A stretch of 64,000 nt of DNA from Theileria orientalis strain Shintoku. Taxonomy: Eukaryota; Apicomplexa; Aconoidasida; Piroplasmida; Theileriidae. A model generated the notes under the pieces. It had not been told where the DNA came from, searched no databases, and saw nothing but the letters and a program-made list of their open reading frames with translations. The stretch covers positions 1,840,001-1,904,000 of the forward strand of contig NC_025260.1 in the NCBI RefSeq assembly GCF_000740895.1, in the 5' to 3' direction. Both the position numbers and the translations under genes were made by a program. This document shows, in pieces, positions 43,361-56,156 of the stretch (its first letter is position 1; each line of letters starts with the position of its first letter).

Positions 43361-44905
43361 ATGGAAGTTCCAGGAAGAGTAATATTCAGTTTCGTAATAG
43401 TATGCGTGGTCTCGTCCTTTTGCGTGGCAATCGGAATAGGAGGAGGCATACTGTACGTTCCACTCCTAGGATACCTATACTCAGATGTGCCGAAAGGAGT
43501 TTATTTGTCAAAAACCTCAATATTGATGACATCGTTCATCGGAGCATCCTACCACCTGTGGAACGATGTCGCGGTTATAGTTAAAGCCTTTAAAAAGAAA
43601 AGGTCGTCAGAGAAGGCTGATAAAAAAATCGATTCCGATGTAAAAAATGAAAATACAGAGACTGTTGTAAATGAAGATGAGTTAAAAGAGGGCAACGTTG
43701 AGGGACTGGAGCCGACAGATGAGCAGCTTGAACACACGCCCGAAGAGACTGAATCTTTATCTCAAAACACAGAAATAAAAGAAAGCAAGGAATCAAAGGC
43801 TTTTGAAACGCCACGAGTGCACTTGGTGTTGTCACTTTCACTCATACCGTTCTGTATTCTGGGCAGCTATTTAGGTACGACCTTCCACTTCTTCGCAAAG
43901 GATAACATTAAGCTCGTGGTGACAGTGATCGTGTCGCTATCCCTGCTGGTCACAATTTTGAAACTGATTATGCTGTGTGTCAATAGAAAGAAGGACGATA
44001 GAGAGTCACCGGAACATACAGACCCAGATTCTGTGTCAAGCACACATGAAAATACGGAGTCGAATGAGGATCATAAACAGGAAGTGGAGTCGGAAAAGGA
44101 GATTGAAATTGAGGAGATGAGTGAAGTGGATTCAAAAGACGTTAAGGTCATTTGCGACGACGACGAGTCGGACGAAGAGGATAGTGTAGCATCGAGATCA
44201 GACTCGACCCAAAGCGTCATCAACGGAATAAATAGGCTCTTTAAGTCCTACAACAACGTGACGGTGCACACGGCGGATAAGAGACTGGTGTCATTCATGC
44301 TGATAGTGTTCTGCCTGCTCTTGTACTTCTTGGCAATCAAGGTGGACAAGCCGCTCCTGTACGCACCGGTGTTTGTGCTGATGCTGTCACTCGGACTGTT
44401 CTACGCAGTAAAAACCCGGTTGTCATTTAAGCCGAGGAAGATCGCGGAGAGCTGCTCCAGGGGACTGGACAAGGTGCGGGACAAAGTGTGCAGAAGAATG
44501 GGAACTAAGAAGGCACAAAAGTGGCTGGACGCAGGAGTCCACTACATCCTGCTTAACCTGCTGGTGGCCTTCCTGTCAGGGTTCTTCTCAGGAAGCGCAG
44601 GCACGGGCTCAGGGATATTCATGGTGCCGCTGCTGCAGTACCTGGCAATGAGCCCAGTGTCGTGCTCAGCCACGTCGAACTTCCTGACGCTGTCAATGTC
44701 TATCGCAACCCTGTCGAGGTTCGGCCTGAAGGTGGAATTTAAAGTCGAGGAGCTGCTGCCGGCGCTCTTCGGGTCCCTCGTCGGAACTTCGCTGTCCCTA
44801 TTTCTGATCAGGACGATAACGAAGGACAGGATATCGGCCTACTTCGTGAACGCCACCCTGGTGGTATTCTGCATATCATCGATAGTGCTGACCTGGACGA
44901 TATAG
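43361..44905 (+). CDS. TauE/SafE (TSUP) family membrane permease
   Basis: Single exon, 514 residues. The N-terminal half has FCVAIGIGGGILYVPLLGYL, a GGG glycine cluster followed by P-L-L as in TauE/SafE proteins. The C-terminal half repeats this pattern: LSGFFSGSAGTGSGIFMVPL, then SCSATSNFLTLSMSIATLS and LFGSLVGTSLSLFLI. Two acidic, Lys/Glu-rich loops (about residues 80-150 and 215-285) separate the membrane halves. TSUP members move sulfite, taurine-derived or other small anions across membranes; the substrate here is not known. About ten hydrophobic segments are visible. Confidence 0.85.
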   Translation: MEVPGRVIFSFVIVCVVSSFCVAIGIGGGILYVPLLGYLYSDVPKGVYLSKTSILMTSFIGASYHLWNDVAVIVKAFKKKRSSEKADKKIDSDVKNENTETVVNEDELKEGNVEGLEPTDEQLEHTPEETESLSQNTEIKESKESKAFETPRVHLVLSLSLIPFCILGSYLGTTFHFFAKDNIKLVVTVIVSLSLLVTILKLIMLCVNRKKDDRESPEHTDPDSVSSTHENTESNEDHKQEVESEKEIEIEEMSEVDSKDVKVICDDDESDEEDSVASRSDSTQSVINGINRLFKSYNNVTVHTADKRLVSFMLIVFCLLLYFLAIKVDKPLLYAPVFVLMLSLGLFYAVKTRLSFKPRKIAESCSRGLDKVRDKVCRRMGTKKAQKWLDAGVHYILLNLLVAFLSGFFSGSAGTGSGIFMVPLLQYLAMSPVSCSATSNFLTLSMSIATLSRFGLKVEFKVEELLPALFGSLVGTSLSLFLIRTITKDRISAYFVNATLVVFCISSIVLTWTI

Positions 44906-45189
44906 TGTAAAGTGTTGTCAACGTACCGGCGAATAGCCGAGAAGTCACGGAGAGCCTGAACTCACACACCTCACGGCGCAGGCTCGAAAACATTTAAATC
45001 ACCAGTTAACCACATCTGTACAATACACATAAGATTTTAATATTTTTAAAAACATAAAATGATAAGTGTGTGTAAAGACATTTTGGTTCAAATAGAATAA
45101 ATTTGTGTGTATATGCCCATGGTGGATGACACTATAATAGGTAGTGGAATCCATATTAAAATTAGTTTATTTTTACAATTTATAATAAA

Positions 45190-47589
45190 ATGGTGTATAC
45201 TGAACTTTTAAATAAAATTTTGAATGTAGTTTGTAGATTGGTGTTCGCATATTTCACTCACCCACACCAATTGATGTTTATCATATCGCTTATATTGTAC
45301 TTTAACTGTAATAGTATCGAAGGATTCCGTATACCACTAGCCAGTAATACACAAAACCTATTAGTATACGGAGATGGCTCGATTGGAAATAATACGCAAA
45401 ATTATAGACACACACATAACCATAATGCGTACAGCCCAGAGAATTTAATGCACAATTTGACAACAGTTTCAGAGGAATTGGATCCCTATGAATCATATAA
45501 GACTAAAACAGGTTAGAAAGAGCAATAATTGTGGCTTTTAGATTTCGATCACAGTAATTCTGATCGGAATTTTTACTCGATATCAGGACTGTTTACATAC
45601 ATAAAAGAGTATTATAAATCGCACAGCAGGTACCCATTTCCATTCGCAACAAGCGTGTTCGGTTCGGTGGTGTCTGTGAGAAGAATTCCGTCGCAGAAGA
45701 TAATTTTTATTGACCTTAACGATGGATCGACCATCGAGAACCTGCAGATAGTAGTTAACAACTACAGTGCCTTCAGAGACCTGGAGTCCATAAAACCGGG
45801 AGACGACGTGTTAGCAATAGGAATCATAGACTACAGGAAGGGGAAGCCGTCGGAAAGGTCGCTCTCAGAGTTTGACCTGCACGTAAACGAGGAAGACCCG
45901 AAACATAAGATGGAGTTGCACACACACGCGAACGGAGACGACGTGAACCCAGTGCTGCCAAACGTAAGCTACTCCGACGAGTATCTCAGAAAGCACCCGC
46001 ACCTGAGGTTCCAAAACAAGCTGTTCGCATCGGTGATGCGTATAAGAAGCGAGTTGATGCACCTAACGTTCAATTTCTTCGCAGTAGGTTTCGAGAGTGA
46101 ACTGAGTAGCTAATTTTCAGAAACACGGGTTTTGCTACATAGAAACGCCATGTATCACAAGAATGAACTGCGAAAACTTACATTCATTCCACGTAAGTGG
46201 TAGAGATAGGGATGAAATGAGAAACGTTTAGCTGAAAACTAAAGAGGAAAGTGAGTTGGGAGGCTCATCGTTTCTGAGTCCAACAGGGCAAATGGAACTG
46301 GAATACGCGTGTTACGCACTGAGGCGCGTGTGGAAGTTCGGCCCAGCATTTAGATCAGAAGTCTCAGATGTAAGTTTCAGAATGAGTAGTGTTTGTTGGC
46401 TTATTAACCAATTCATCTGTGAATTGCTGTAATAACTATCTGATATGCCAATATGATTTACACTAACAATAAACTGATTGACTCATAGACAACGAGACAT
46501 TCTCCAGAGTTTTCTATGATAGAAGCTGAGATGTCAAATTATAGCATCGAGGTAAGTGGCGAATGGTAACAGTTGTCACCAGGGGATGATAAGGTTCATC
46601 GAAAACTATATTCAAGCGTGTGCAAAACATATACTTGAGAAGTGTAACGAATATGTACAGTATTTAAACAAATTTGACAGCAACTACGAGGAACACCTGA
46701 GGCACTTGGTAGGTTTATTACAGTGATTAGTTGGTATTAACAATATTAATAACGATAATAATGTTGCTGACGATAACAATATAGTCCTCTGCAAAAATTA
46801 AAATAATAACATATGACGAAGCCGTACAAGTGTTAAACGAGGTAAATATAAAGTACTAGTTATAACCTTAATTATAACTCTAATTATAATAGCATCAAAG
46901 ATTTAATTGGATTTACACACACACGTAATTACACGTAGTTACTGGAATCAGAACCAGGTTCTAGGAAGTATAATTATGGACCAGTCAGCTGGGGAAGACG
47001 GTTGACAGATTCAAATGAAAAGGCACTAGTTGAGCACTTCAATAACCAAATATTGGCAATAACTAACTACCCAGAGTCCATAACGGCATTTTATATGAAG
47101 TAAGCTGATGCCTAGATATGTGGTTGGCTTCAATAACAATAATAAAAACAATTACGATTAAAAGATAACAATAATAAAAAAAATAACAATGACAACTATA
47201 TAGGGAGTCGACCAACAAAGAGGAGCAAAGTAATCTAAGTGATACAGCCGGAGAGGAAATCAAGAAAACGGTGGACAACTTTGACATAATAGCTCCATAC
47301 GGGTACGAAATAGCAGGAGGATCACTCAGAGAAGATGATTACGAAGTGCTGAAAAGGTGTGATCAGAATTAGCCTAACGCCCTTTCGCAGGAAAATGGAG
47401 GAATTAAACATGAACGAGAGTGGCTACCGAAGGTATAGAGCAAGGATTTATAGAGAATATAGGTACTTGGATCTGAGGAAGTATAGGTACCTGCCGCACG
47501 GAGGATTCGGCATAGGATTCGATAGACTGATAATGCTGATGACCAAAAAGGAAAACATCAGGGACGTCAAACCATTCGATAACAAGTGA
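45190..47589 (+). CDS. Asparaginyl-tRNA synthetase, predicted organellar (apicoplast)
   Basis: About nine exons. The N-terminal extension has a hydrophobic signal-like stretch ([18 protein letters not shown], at 45274) then Asn/Thr-rich residues, the bipartite layout expected for apicoplast targeting. An anticodon-binding OB fold follows: [20 protein letters not shown] and [12 protein letters not shown]. The catalytic core shows [19 protein letters not shown], then [18 protein letters not shown] and PAFRSE, which is class II motif 2. [13 protein letters not shown] comes next and [16 protein letters not shown] is motif 3. The AsnRS choice over AspRS rests on HLR.R.N-like spacing and FLSPTGQ..LE. 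Class II synthetases charge tRNA-Asn with asparagine. Introns are frequent (for example at about 45511-45540). Confidence 0.85.
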
Positions 47590-48246
47590 AGCCAAACAGG
47601 CTCTAAATCATGTTAAAACGTTGTTTATAGCTACTTTATTACATATTTACACAGTGTACTGCCAGGTTTTAAAAATGTAATGGGTATTTGGTATTGTTTA
47701 ATAATACGACGGGGTATTGTTGACAATAAAAGTGTTTATAAAATGAGTTTTTTTAAACATAAAATGAAATCTGATTTGAAATGGTGGAAATTAAAATATT
47801 TAAAAGTTCTTGTAAAAAATTATGAGAGATTATTGAAAAAAATAATATAATTGTGTAAAATTAAAAATTATAAAATTTAAAGGAAAATAATGAATGTAAA
47901 CAAAATAAATGATAAAGAATAAAAAATAATACAAGTTTACAAAAAATAATATAAAATAACACCAAAAATAACAAAAATGTGAAGGTTGTAAGTTCATTAA
48001 TGGGCACAACTTTTTGGGAATTATGGGTAAAATAATAAAAGTTTTACGAAAATAATTATAATTTTTTAAACAAGATTGTGTATTTAAAAAGATTAATATG
48101 TAATGTACTGGATTTTAAACGATTTTAATAGTAAAATAACAAATAAACCATAAAATTAGGCCGGATGCAACATATCTGTTGAGTATTTATTCACAATGAG
48201 CACAATTTAAATTAAATTCACAGTGTTTTAACATAAATAGTTTTAA
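47590..48246. other. A+T-rich intergenic region
   Basis: 657 bases, almost entirely A/T with many A-runs, between AsnRS and PI4K (both +). No ORF or RNA gene seen. Confidence 0.5.
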
Positions 48247-51200
48247 ATGACACTCGAAGACGCAGGAAATAGTAAAATTGTGGAAGATGAGCATCACAAC
48301 GGATCATCTTCCTCAAATAGAGCGGATGTAGAGGAGAACGACAGGAACGATCTACTAGATGATCCTGAAAACTTGAAAGACCGAGATGTGAAATATCGCA
48401 ATGAAAACAGTAACGGATCGACCTCGCCGAACCTAAGTACACAAGAAAACGGAATTGACGCAGACGACGAAAGTAAGAAGGAAGAAGAGGAAAGCGTCTC
48501 TAAGGAAAGAAAACCGCCGGGTCGAGCTGAGGAAGAGAGCAGAAAGTCAGTCGGAAGCCCAATAGTGAAGAGGATGGAAGAAGTGGACGAGTCCCTCCTC
48601 AGCGACATGAAAAAGACGCTCGACAAAAACACAAACCCACTGCAGATGTTGATGGAAATGGGAGAGGCGAAGGAAACGAGAACTAAGAGCATGACACGGA
48701 GAACGGAGAGCCTCAAGTCGCACCACTCAACGAAATCACACGACTCGGAAAGAGGGAAGAAGAAGAGCTCGAGAAAGGCTGAAAAACACGGCACGAGCGA
48801 GAACCCGCTGGACATCACGGAAATGACAGTGGACTGCGGAAGTCTGCTGGAGCTGTACCAAAACGACTACTTCGACGCGTTCATGCACATGTACCACCTC
48901 TACCACAAGAAGGAGCCGGGCGTGCACGAGTACCTGGTCAACATGCTCTACACGAAGAGGACGGACGAGGAGATAGGGTTCTACCTGCCGCAGCTGTGCC
49001 AACTCTCGATATCGAAGTACGGAAAGTCGTCGCTGCACAGGTTCCTGCTGGACAAGGCGTCAGTGTCGATGCACTTCGCACTGCAGCTGTCGTGGTTCTA
49101 CCAGGCGGCAATTGATGACCAAATCCCGAAGTACGACAGCCTGACGCAGAAGATGACGCAGGACACGGAGATGGCAGTGGTGAACTCGAAGCTGATTTCG
49201 CCGAACTCGTTCGCAAGGCCGAGTCAGGAGATGCCGAACGCGGAGAACATGGCGTTCCCGTGCCTGCTGGACAGAAGGCTGCTGCTGGAGTCCTTCTCGA
49301 AGAGAAGGAGGACGGGAGAGGCGAACTTGTACGAACAGTGCACGAACGTGGACTCGCTGCTGAGTCCGCAGATGCCGACGGCGCTGGTGCACAACACGTT
49401 CACGCTCTCGACGCCGTGCTCGAAGGTGAAGCTGCTGGGCGTGCACACGAAGCTGGGGAACCCGCTGGACCTGGAGACGCACCCGATCCTGGACTACACA
49501 GATGACCTGCACCTGGAGCTGCAGAAGCTGATGATGAAGCAGAGGAGGCTGAACTACTTCAACACGCTCAACAACTTCGTGGTGCTCTGCATGGAAAACT
49601 CGTCACTGCTGACGACGGAGACGAAGAGAGAGTGCAGAGAGCCGCTGCTGAAGGTGTTCGTGAGTGCGCTGAACGAGTGGATGCTGCTGAGAAGGTCGAC
49701 GGTGGCAGCGTACGAGGAGAGCTTCGCGTACACTGGGCTCTCGCTGCCGTTCCAGTACCTGAATGAGCCGGAAAGAGCGTACAACGGGGCGAAGCACAAG
49801 AGCACGAGTAACCAGGACCAGGCGTTCTCGCAAATACTGAGAATCGTGGAGAGCGAGACGAAGATATTCTTCTCGAAAAAAAGAGCGCCCTTCGTGTTCT
49901 ACGTGGAAATGGCGAACCTGGACGAGGACATCGAGTTCATATCACAGAATGAGAAGGGGAGCAAGAACGTGAGCATGAAGAACCTGTACGTCTTCGACGC
50001 AATAGTGGAGGACCTGCTGAAGAATGACCTGATCACGGAGACGCAAGTGGAGACGATAAAGAACCCTCTAGAGTGCATCAGGTACGCGCTGGACATGCTG
50101 CCAGACGAGTCGCTGGAAAGGTACAAGAATATGCTGGACAAAGCGAAGTCGAGTTCGGAAGAAGAGGAGGAGGACTCGCAGAACGAGTCGATGAGCGTTA
50201 GCAGGTCGAGCTCGAGTTCTAGTTCAAACTCAAGTTCAGTCAACTGGGAGGAGTGCGAAGAGTCGAAAGAAGATATGGGAACAGAGGTGAAAGGGTCAGA
50301 CGCAGTTGCACAAAAAGGTGTCGTCAGTGATCAGAGTCAAGGAGCGGCAACATCAGCAGCCGACATGGATGTTACGAAGGTGGAAGTGCTGGGTGGCCTG
50401 AATGGAGGAGTTGAAGAATCAACGTCAGAAATAGCAGCAGAAGGAGAAGTGGAAGAAGCCGGATTTGAACCTGTAGCTGAAGCCGGATTGGAAGCGGTAG
50501 CCGAAGCAGGTGGATTAAAGGTGGAACAGTCAGGGGAAGGAGTAGAGCCATCAGGTGTGATAGATGCAGATTCGCCAAAGTCGAGTGCAGTTGAAAGGAA
50601 TGTGGAAACAGAAGAACTTAAGCGCAACCAATCGGCAGATAGCATATACCCAGATAGTGACGATGATGAGGGAGAGGATGATGAATCTGGTAAATTGGAC
50701 CAAGAAATAGACGAATTGAGTCAGGAAACAGCAAAGATGAATGTCGACTCACTTAAATCAAATGCAGATGCAACACCAATACTCAATGGAGATGCATCTA
50801 AGATGATGGTAGACTCAGATAAGACAGTTGGAGAAACGTCTAATGCGAATATAGACTCGGTTAAGACAGCTGGAGAAACGTCTAATGTGAACGGAAATGC
50901 AACACAGAATCTAAACGGAGACCCAGCCAATCCAAATCAAGACCCAGCCAAGCTAAATGGAGAAGCCCCCAAAATCAACGGAGACTCAGCCAAGCTAAAT
51001 GGAGAAGCCCCCAAAATCAACGGAGACTCAGCCAAGCTAAATCGTGACTCATCTAAGCTAAATGGAGAAGGGAACACGAGCGTAAATAGCGATCACGGAG
51101 AGTCGCCGAGGTTGAACGGAGAGGTAAAGGCGGCGGAAAAGGATTTGAGTGAATCGGGGAAAGAGTCGCCGAGAGAAAGGGACCTGAAAGCACCAAACAT

Positions 51201-52092
51201 AAAGAACATGACGCCAGAAGAAGTGAGGAGCGTGCTGTCGAAGGAGACGTTTGAGAATAAAAAGGATAGAATAAGAAGAGCGTCGCCGTACGGAATGCTT
51301 AAGTCCTGGGACCTGTACGCGTTCGTAGTGAAGGGGAACGACGACCTGAGGCAGGAAAAAATGGCAAATCAGATCCTGGAGTCGTTCAGAAGAATATTCA
51401 CAAAGGCGAAGCTGCCACTGTGGCTGAGACCAATCGAAATCCTGGTGACAGGCTCAAACTCTGGCATCATGGAGTTCCTGCACGACACGTACTCAGTGGA
51501 CGTGATCAAGAAGAAGTTCAACTCGGAGTCGCTGGCGCCAGTATTCGAAAAGCTCTTCTACGCGAACATCTTCGAGGCGCGCAAAAACTTCATCGAAAGC
51601 CACGCAGCGTACTCGATCGTGGCGTACCTGCTGCAGGTGAAGGACAGGCACAACGGGAACATCCTGCTGGACCCGCAAGGACACGTGATACACATCGACT
51701 ACGGATTCTGCCTCTCGAACTTCCCGGGGAAGCTGATCAGCTTCGAGACGACGCCGTTTAAGCTGACGAAGGAGTACCTGGACGTGATCGGAGGCGCGAA
51801 CTCGGACAACTTCCTCTACTTCAAGACGCTGGTGGTCAAGGGGCTGCTCGAGGCGCGCAAGCACGTCGACGAGATCGTCCTGCTGGTGGAGATGATGACC
51901 ACGGCGAACAAGATGCCCTGCTTCCTCGCGGGCACGACGGCGACGATCGAGATGTTCAAGGAGCGCTTCATGCTCACGCAGTCGGAGGAGTCCTGCATCA
52001 GGAAGATCACGGAGATGGTCGACGCCTCGGTGAACAGCTTCTCGACGATCCAGTACGACAACTTCCAGAGAATCACCAACGGAATCATGTGA
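48247..52092 (+). CDS. PI4K: Phosphatidylinositol 4-kinase III beta
   Basis: Single exon, 1281 residues. An N-terminal low-complexity part precedes the lipid-kinase-unique region ([40 protein letters not shown]). A Ser/Glu/Asn-rich insert with short repeats follows (about 630-980), then the catalytic domain. [20 protein letters not shown] carries the ATP-lobe lysine region, [14 protein letters not shown] is the catalytic loop (DRHNGN), and [15 protein letters not shown] is the activation loop (DYGF). [20 protein letters not shown] and [19 protein letters not shown] end the protein. The loop and the C-terminus match PI4KIIIbeta rather than alpha. It makes PI4P on Golgi membranes; the Plasmodium orthologue is a validated drug target. 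Confidence 0.95.
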   Translation: MTLEDAGNSKIVEDEHHNGSSSSNRADVEENDRNDLLDDPENLKDRDVKYRNENSNGSTSPNLSTQENGIDADDESKKEEEESVSKERKPPGRAEEESRKSVGSPIVKRMEEVDESLLSDMKKTLDKNTNPLQMLMEMGEAKETRTKSMTRRTESLKSHHSTKSHDSERGKKKSSRKAEKHGTSENPLDITEMTVDCGSLLELYQNDYFDAFMHMYHLYHKKEPGVHEYLVNMLYTKRTDEEIGFYLPQLCQLSISKYGKSSLHRFLLDKASVSMHFALQLSWFYQAAIDDQIPKYDSLTQKMTQDTEMAVVNSKLISPNSFARPSQEMPNAENMAFPCLLDRRLLLESFSKRRRTGEANLYEQCTNVDSLLSPQMPTALVHNTFTLSTPCSKVKLLGVHTKLGNPLDLETHPILDYTDDLHLELQKLMMKQRRLNYFNTLNNFVVLCMENSSLLTTETKRECREPLLKVFVSALNEWMLLRRSTVAAYEESFAYTGLSLPFQYLNEPERAYNGAKHKSTSNQDQAFSQILRIVESETKIFFSKKRAPFVFYVEMANLDEDIEFISQNEKGSKNVSMKNLYVFDAIVEDLLKNDLITETQVETIKNPLECIRYALDMLPDESLERYKNMLDKAKSSSEEEEEDSQNESMSVSRSSSSSSSNSSSVNWEECEESKEDMGTEVKGSDAVAQKGVVSDQSQGAATSAADMDVTKVEVLGGLNGGVEESTSEIAAEGEVEEAGFEPVAEAGLEAVAEAGGLKVEQSGEGVEPSGVIDADSPKSSAVERNVETEELKRNQSADSIYPDSDDDEGEDDESGKLDQEIDELSQETAKMNVDSLKSNADATPILNGDASKMMVDSDKTVGETSNANIDSVKTAGETSNVNGNATQNLNGDPANPNQDPAKLNGEAPKINGDSAKLNGEAPKINGDSAKLNRDSSKLNGEGNTSVNSDHGESPRLNGEVKAAEKDLSESGKESPRERDLKAPNIKNMTPEEVRSVLSKETFENKKDRIRRASPYGMLKSWDLYAFVVKGNDDLRQEKMANQILESFRRIFTKAKLPLWLRPIEILVTGSNSGIMEFLHDTYSVDVIKKKFNSESLAPVFEKLFYANIFEARKNFIESHAAYSIVAYLLQVKDRHNGNILLDPQGHVIHIDYGFCLSNFPGKLISFETTPFKLTKEYLDVIGGANSDNFLYFKTLVVKGLLEARKHVDEIVLLVEMMTTANKMPCFLAGTTATIEMFKERFMLTQSEESCIRKITEMVDASVNSFSTIQYDNFQRITNGIM

Positions 52093-52424
52093 AGCGGGCT
52101 TGCAGTGGCGCATCAGCACGGAGCACGGACTCTACACAAGCAACCGCGCTCAATGTGCTTGCGAGATACGGGTGTACACTATAGTCACAGTTTTACGTCC
52201 ACAGTTCATTCATGTTTAGTTAGATATAGTAGATATTCAAGTTGGCGCCGATTCGCCTGTCAATTGGTTGGGAAACTCTGTCGTGGCCGCAGATTCTACC
52301 GCTAGCGCCGCCCACACAACAATCAGTGAGAATGTTCATCAATATACGCACATCCAGGTAGAATCCACTCAATTTGTGTAAAAAAAATTAGAAGTCGCTT
52401 TAAGGTCAAGCTGTGGAAGTTCAC
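52093..52424. other. Intergenic spacer before Nse4
   Basis: 332 bases between two + strand genes. No ORF or RNA supported. It contains GTTGGCGC, also seen upstream of the gene at 62356. Confidence 0.4.
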
Positions 52425-53387
52425 ATGAATCAGCAGGCACCAGATGTCGAGTCACTGCGTGACGTCTGCGACGAACTCACGTTCGACCAAATCGACTCCA
52501 TCATTGAAAACTTGACTGCAGGGAACCTGTCCAGCTTCCTGAACAACGAAAAGCTGAACGAGGCGCTCGAAAACGACGCGTACCTCATCAACAATGTGCG
52601 CACACAGACGGGGATCACGAAGTCGTGCGAGCACGGGCAGAAGGTATCCTCCATAATAAAGCAGAAGGCGCTGAAGCTCAACGAGGCCACGGCCCTGGAG
52701 CTGCTGGACACGATTTTGAACCTGCTGCTCGAGAAGTTCGGCGCAGAGCGCGAAGTCACGGACGCCCGGGACCCGTCCGGCAAACACACGCGCCGGTGTC
52801 TGGACTTCGCGCTCATGTCGAAGCACTTCCCCTCAGGAGCACTCGCGCTGAGCTCGTTGTCGTGGGACAGCCTTCCCCTATCGGGACTCATAGCACACGA
52901 GTACGCGTCGCAGCAGCGGCAGCGGCGTCCGGCGCAGACCTTCTCAAACCCGGCCTCGTACAAGGAGCTCGACGCGCTCGTCGAGTACGAGCAGCAGCTG
53001 GAGACGAAGGAGCGCGTGGAGCGCATGAAGAGGCGCATCGGCCTCCTCTCGGCCGCGGCGCCCGTCGACTTCTGGGAGTTTGTGCTGGACCGGGACCCTC
53101 AGAACGGGTTCAACAACACGTGCTTCAACTTGTACTCGTTGACCTTCCTGGCGACGAACGGGGACATCGAGGTGTTCAAGAGCCCGCGGTCTGACGTTCT
53201 TATAAGGGTATCGCCTATTTACGCCCATGTATTCTAGTTATTATGTAGTTGCAGTACAATGTATGTTCTGCTTACACGCGTTTAGGCCAGGAGTAAAAAC
53301 GACTCGAACAGCGTGAACTTCCAGTCGATAGTGACTGGGTGGTGCTACGACCAGTGGCTGAAACTGGTGGATAAGTACTCAACGTGA
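52425..53387 (+). CDS. NSE4: Nse4 kleisin subunit of the SMC5/6 complex
   Basis: Starts at ATG 52425 (MNQQAPDVESLRDVCDELTF); the upstream GTG is not used. One intron of about 80 nt (53208-53285) precedes the final exon (NFQSIVTGWCYDQWLKLVDK) ending at TGA 53385-53387. The C-terminal winged-helix region APVDFWEFVLDRDPQNGFNN, then CFNLYSLTFLATNGDIEV, matches the Nse4 core of FEFV.DP..F..TVEN.FYLSFL.RDG. Nse4 bridges the SMC5 and SMC6 heads. The N-terminal part is helical (ALENDAYLINNVRTQTGITK). The identification rests on the C-terminal motif. Confidence 0.75.
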
Positions 53388-53589
53388 TGTAACATAGATG
53401 AGCTGGAGAGAACGCGTTGTCCAGTCTGCCACCTGTGCAACTGACGATTAACATATTAAATACACTGTGTACACTCCACTTAGATTTGTATTATTAACAG
53501 GTTACGTCCACTGATATTAAGCACAGCTGATGATATTAACAGGTTGCATCAACTCTTTAAATACTGCCCAGGTTGTAAGCAGTGACCCT

Positions 53590-56156
53590 TTACAGAATCA
53601 TGTTCTTTTCCTTGAGGTACTTAAGTGCCATTTCAGCTGCACTCTGCGACTCGGCACTTAGGTTCAACTTGGGCTCCCTCGCTCGCCTGTCCGAGTGCAT
53701 CTTAGGCGCCCTTTTCTTTCTCGCTTCTGTACTCGTCTGGTCCTTCCTGCTCATGAGTTCAGTGGGCTTCATGTTTAGACAGAAAGAAGTGGCGTAGTGA
53801 CCCAAGTGCAAGCGTCTAAAGTTGAACGCCTTCCTCAACTCCTTGGCGTAGGTCTTATAAGATCTAAAGGTAAATCATAGTTATTGTCATGGGTGATACT
53901 ATTACTAGTAAATTTGCTGTTACCACTAGTGTTAGTCAGGTTAGTACTGTTAATAAAACTAGAAATGTTTCACGGTAAATGTTACCACTATTACTAACAC
54001 TGATATTATTACCAATACTAGTGAGGCTATGCTTACCTTATAGATGACTTGAAAGCGTTCTTGGCTAGTTGCAACAGCTGACTGTCTTCCTTGACGTCAG
54101 TGCAGAATCTATTCCTCATGAATCCAACCAAGTCCCCCTGTAGTTATTTATATTCAGTAAACGTCAGAGGCACTTTATTTATATAACCAGTATAACCTTT
54201 ATTAACAGAAACACTAACTAGCCGAATCTGCAACACTAACTAGTCTAATCTACCATACTAACTAGTCTAATCTACCATACTAACTAGTCCAATCTGCAAC
54301 ACTAACTAGTATAATCTACCACAACCGTCCAATAGGCTAATTACCTTAAAATTCTTCAAATACTTAGGCGTGTGTATATTCTTAATTGGATTCCATACTT
54401 CACCTTCCCCAATTTCCTTTAGCTTCATGCCCTTTCTGTTGAGAACTTGCACGAACTCGCTTTCGTGTTTCATCAGTATTAGTAGGCACGTTCCAGAGTC
54501 ACCTATCCTGGCCGTCCTTCCTGATCTGTGTATGAACTCATCCAACTGCTGCGGCGGGTCGTATTGAACAACTCTGTTGACCTTGGAGAGGTTAAGCCCT
54601 CTGGATGCAACGTCCGTTGAGACCATTATTGACGACTTCGAATTTATAAACTGATCCATCAGCGGCATTCTACAGCATTACGGATCTTTGTTTATCTATA
54701 ATTTTAAGCGTACCTTTCTTTAGACTCCATGTCGCCATGTAACTTGTAAATGGGCACTTCAAATATTTGCCTTTCCGTGTCCTTATTCACTGCAAACTTG
54801 TTTGCCAAAACTCGGTCCTTCTCCAATTCCGACAAATTTAAATTCGTGTTCTTCATCAGGCTCCCTTGTGGCCCTTCTTTCCTTTTCAAACTCGGCCATG
54901 ATAGCATTTTAAGCAGTCTTTCCATATAGTTAACTGTATCACAGTTTGATACGAATATCAGAATCTACTCATTTTCCATTTTACTTATATACCAAAGATC
55001 AATAGTATCAACTGTAAACCATAACACACATCACTAATCTAATTACTTTCGTACCTTCTCGTGGTTGCCTACAAACTTTAGCAGCATTGACACCAAACAC
55101 ATGAATTTGTTGTTACAGTCTACCAGTGCGTATTCTAGATTTAACTTCGTTGGCATCTTGTGATTTTCTATAACAGTCGTGAACTCTTGTATATGCGCGT
55201 ACCTTCGTTCACTCCTATCAATAGGGGCTTAGCTACGAAACACGTGTCTACCAACTTAGTGACTCTATCGGTTATCGTTGCTGACGTTAACACGATCTGA
55301 ATTCCTGCGTTTTCCGCGTTACTCTTCTTCGAATCCAGGAGGTGGCTGTGGATGTTCCTTATTTTATTCTCGAAGCCCATATCCAGCAGCCTGTCCGCCT
55401 CATCAAGCACTAACATGTCCATGTTCGTCAAATTGAACGAGGAGGTGCTCTCCATGTGGTCCAAAATCCTCCCGGGCGTCCCGATTACGATCGTTATGCC
55501 CTTTCTTATGCGCGCCTTCTCCGACTTCCTGCTCTCTCCGCCTACACCTCTATAACAGTGAACGACGATACCTTTGATGCAAGATACCACGATCCACGGG
55601 AACGGCTTAGACAAACTCTCAGTCACTTTAGAAATTTGAAACGAAAGCTCCCTCGTGGGCGTTATAATGAGAACCTAAAAGCTTCCATGTAAGCTATAAA
55701 TGGTACCTTGGTTCCGTCTTTCCGTGTGATTTTGACATTATCTGGTGGAGAAACTAGTTTTTGAAGTGCAGGGATTACAAATGTTAGGGTTTTCCCTGTT
55801 CCTGATGCACTTCTAATCAAAACCGTCGATCCTTTGAGGACTTTTGGAATGGATAATTTCTGAATTGGTGTTAATTTTACGAATCCGTTGGATTCCAATG
55901 ACTTAAGGAGTCTGCTGTTCAATAAACCCGAAAATTCAGAAAAATTTGACACAAAGGTTGAAGAATCCTCAAGTGTTATTTCATCTGACGGAGAATACGA
56001 TTCATTGTGTACTGGTTCAACATCATCAGGGTCAAAACTAGTTTCTAATTCATGTGTGTGTTTAATAAAGCATTTATTCACCCTTTTCAGGTTGTGCGAT
56101 AGTGTAACTAGCTTGAGAAGTTTGAAACGTGACGATCTACCTCGATTAAGGTACAT
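53590..56156 (-). CDS. DBP7: DEAD-box RNA helicase, DDX31/Dbp7 type
   Basis: Starts [14 protein letters not shown] at 56156; the GTG at 56180 is rejected as a start. Motifs in order: [16 protein letters not shown] (Q motif), [16 protein letters not shown] (Walker A), [13 protein letters not shown] (motif Ia), [25 protein letters not shown] (DEAD), VLTSATI (SAT), [26 protein letters not shown], and [19 protein letters not shown] (motif VI). The C-terminal exon [20 protein letters not shown] is the feature that identifies Dbp7/DDX31, a nucleolar helicase of large-subunit pre-rRNA processing. A basic tail follows. Seven or more short introns split the gene, one with a 22-bp repeat. Confidence 0.88.
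54209..54321. repeat. 22-bp tandem repeat in a helicase intron
   Basis: Five imperfect copies of a 22-23-base unit (ACACTAACTAGTCTAATCTA plus CC) fill an intron of the DDX31-like gene. Confidence 0.85.
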
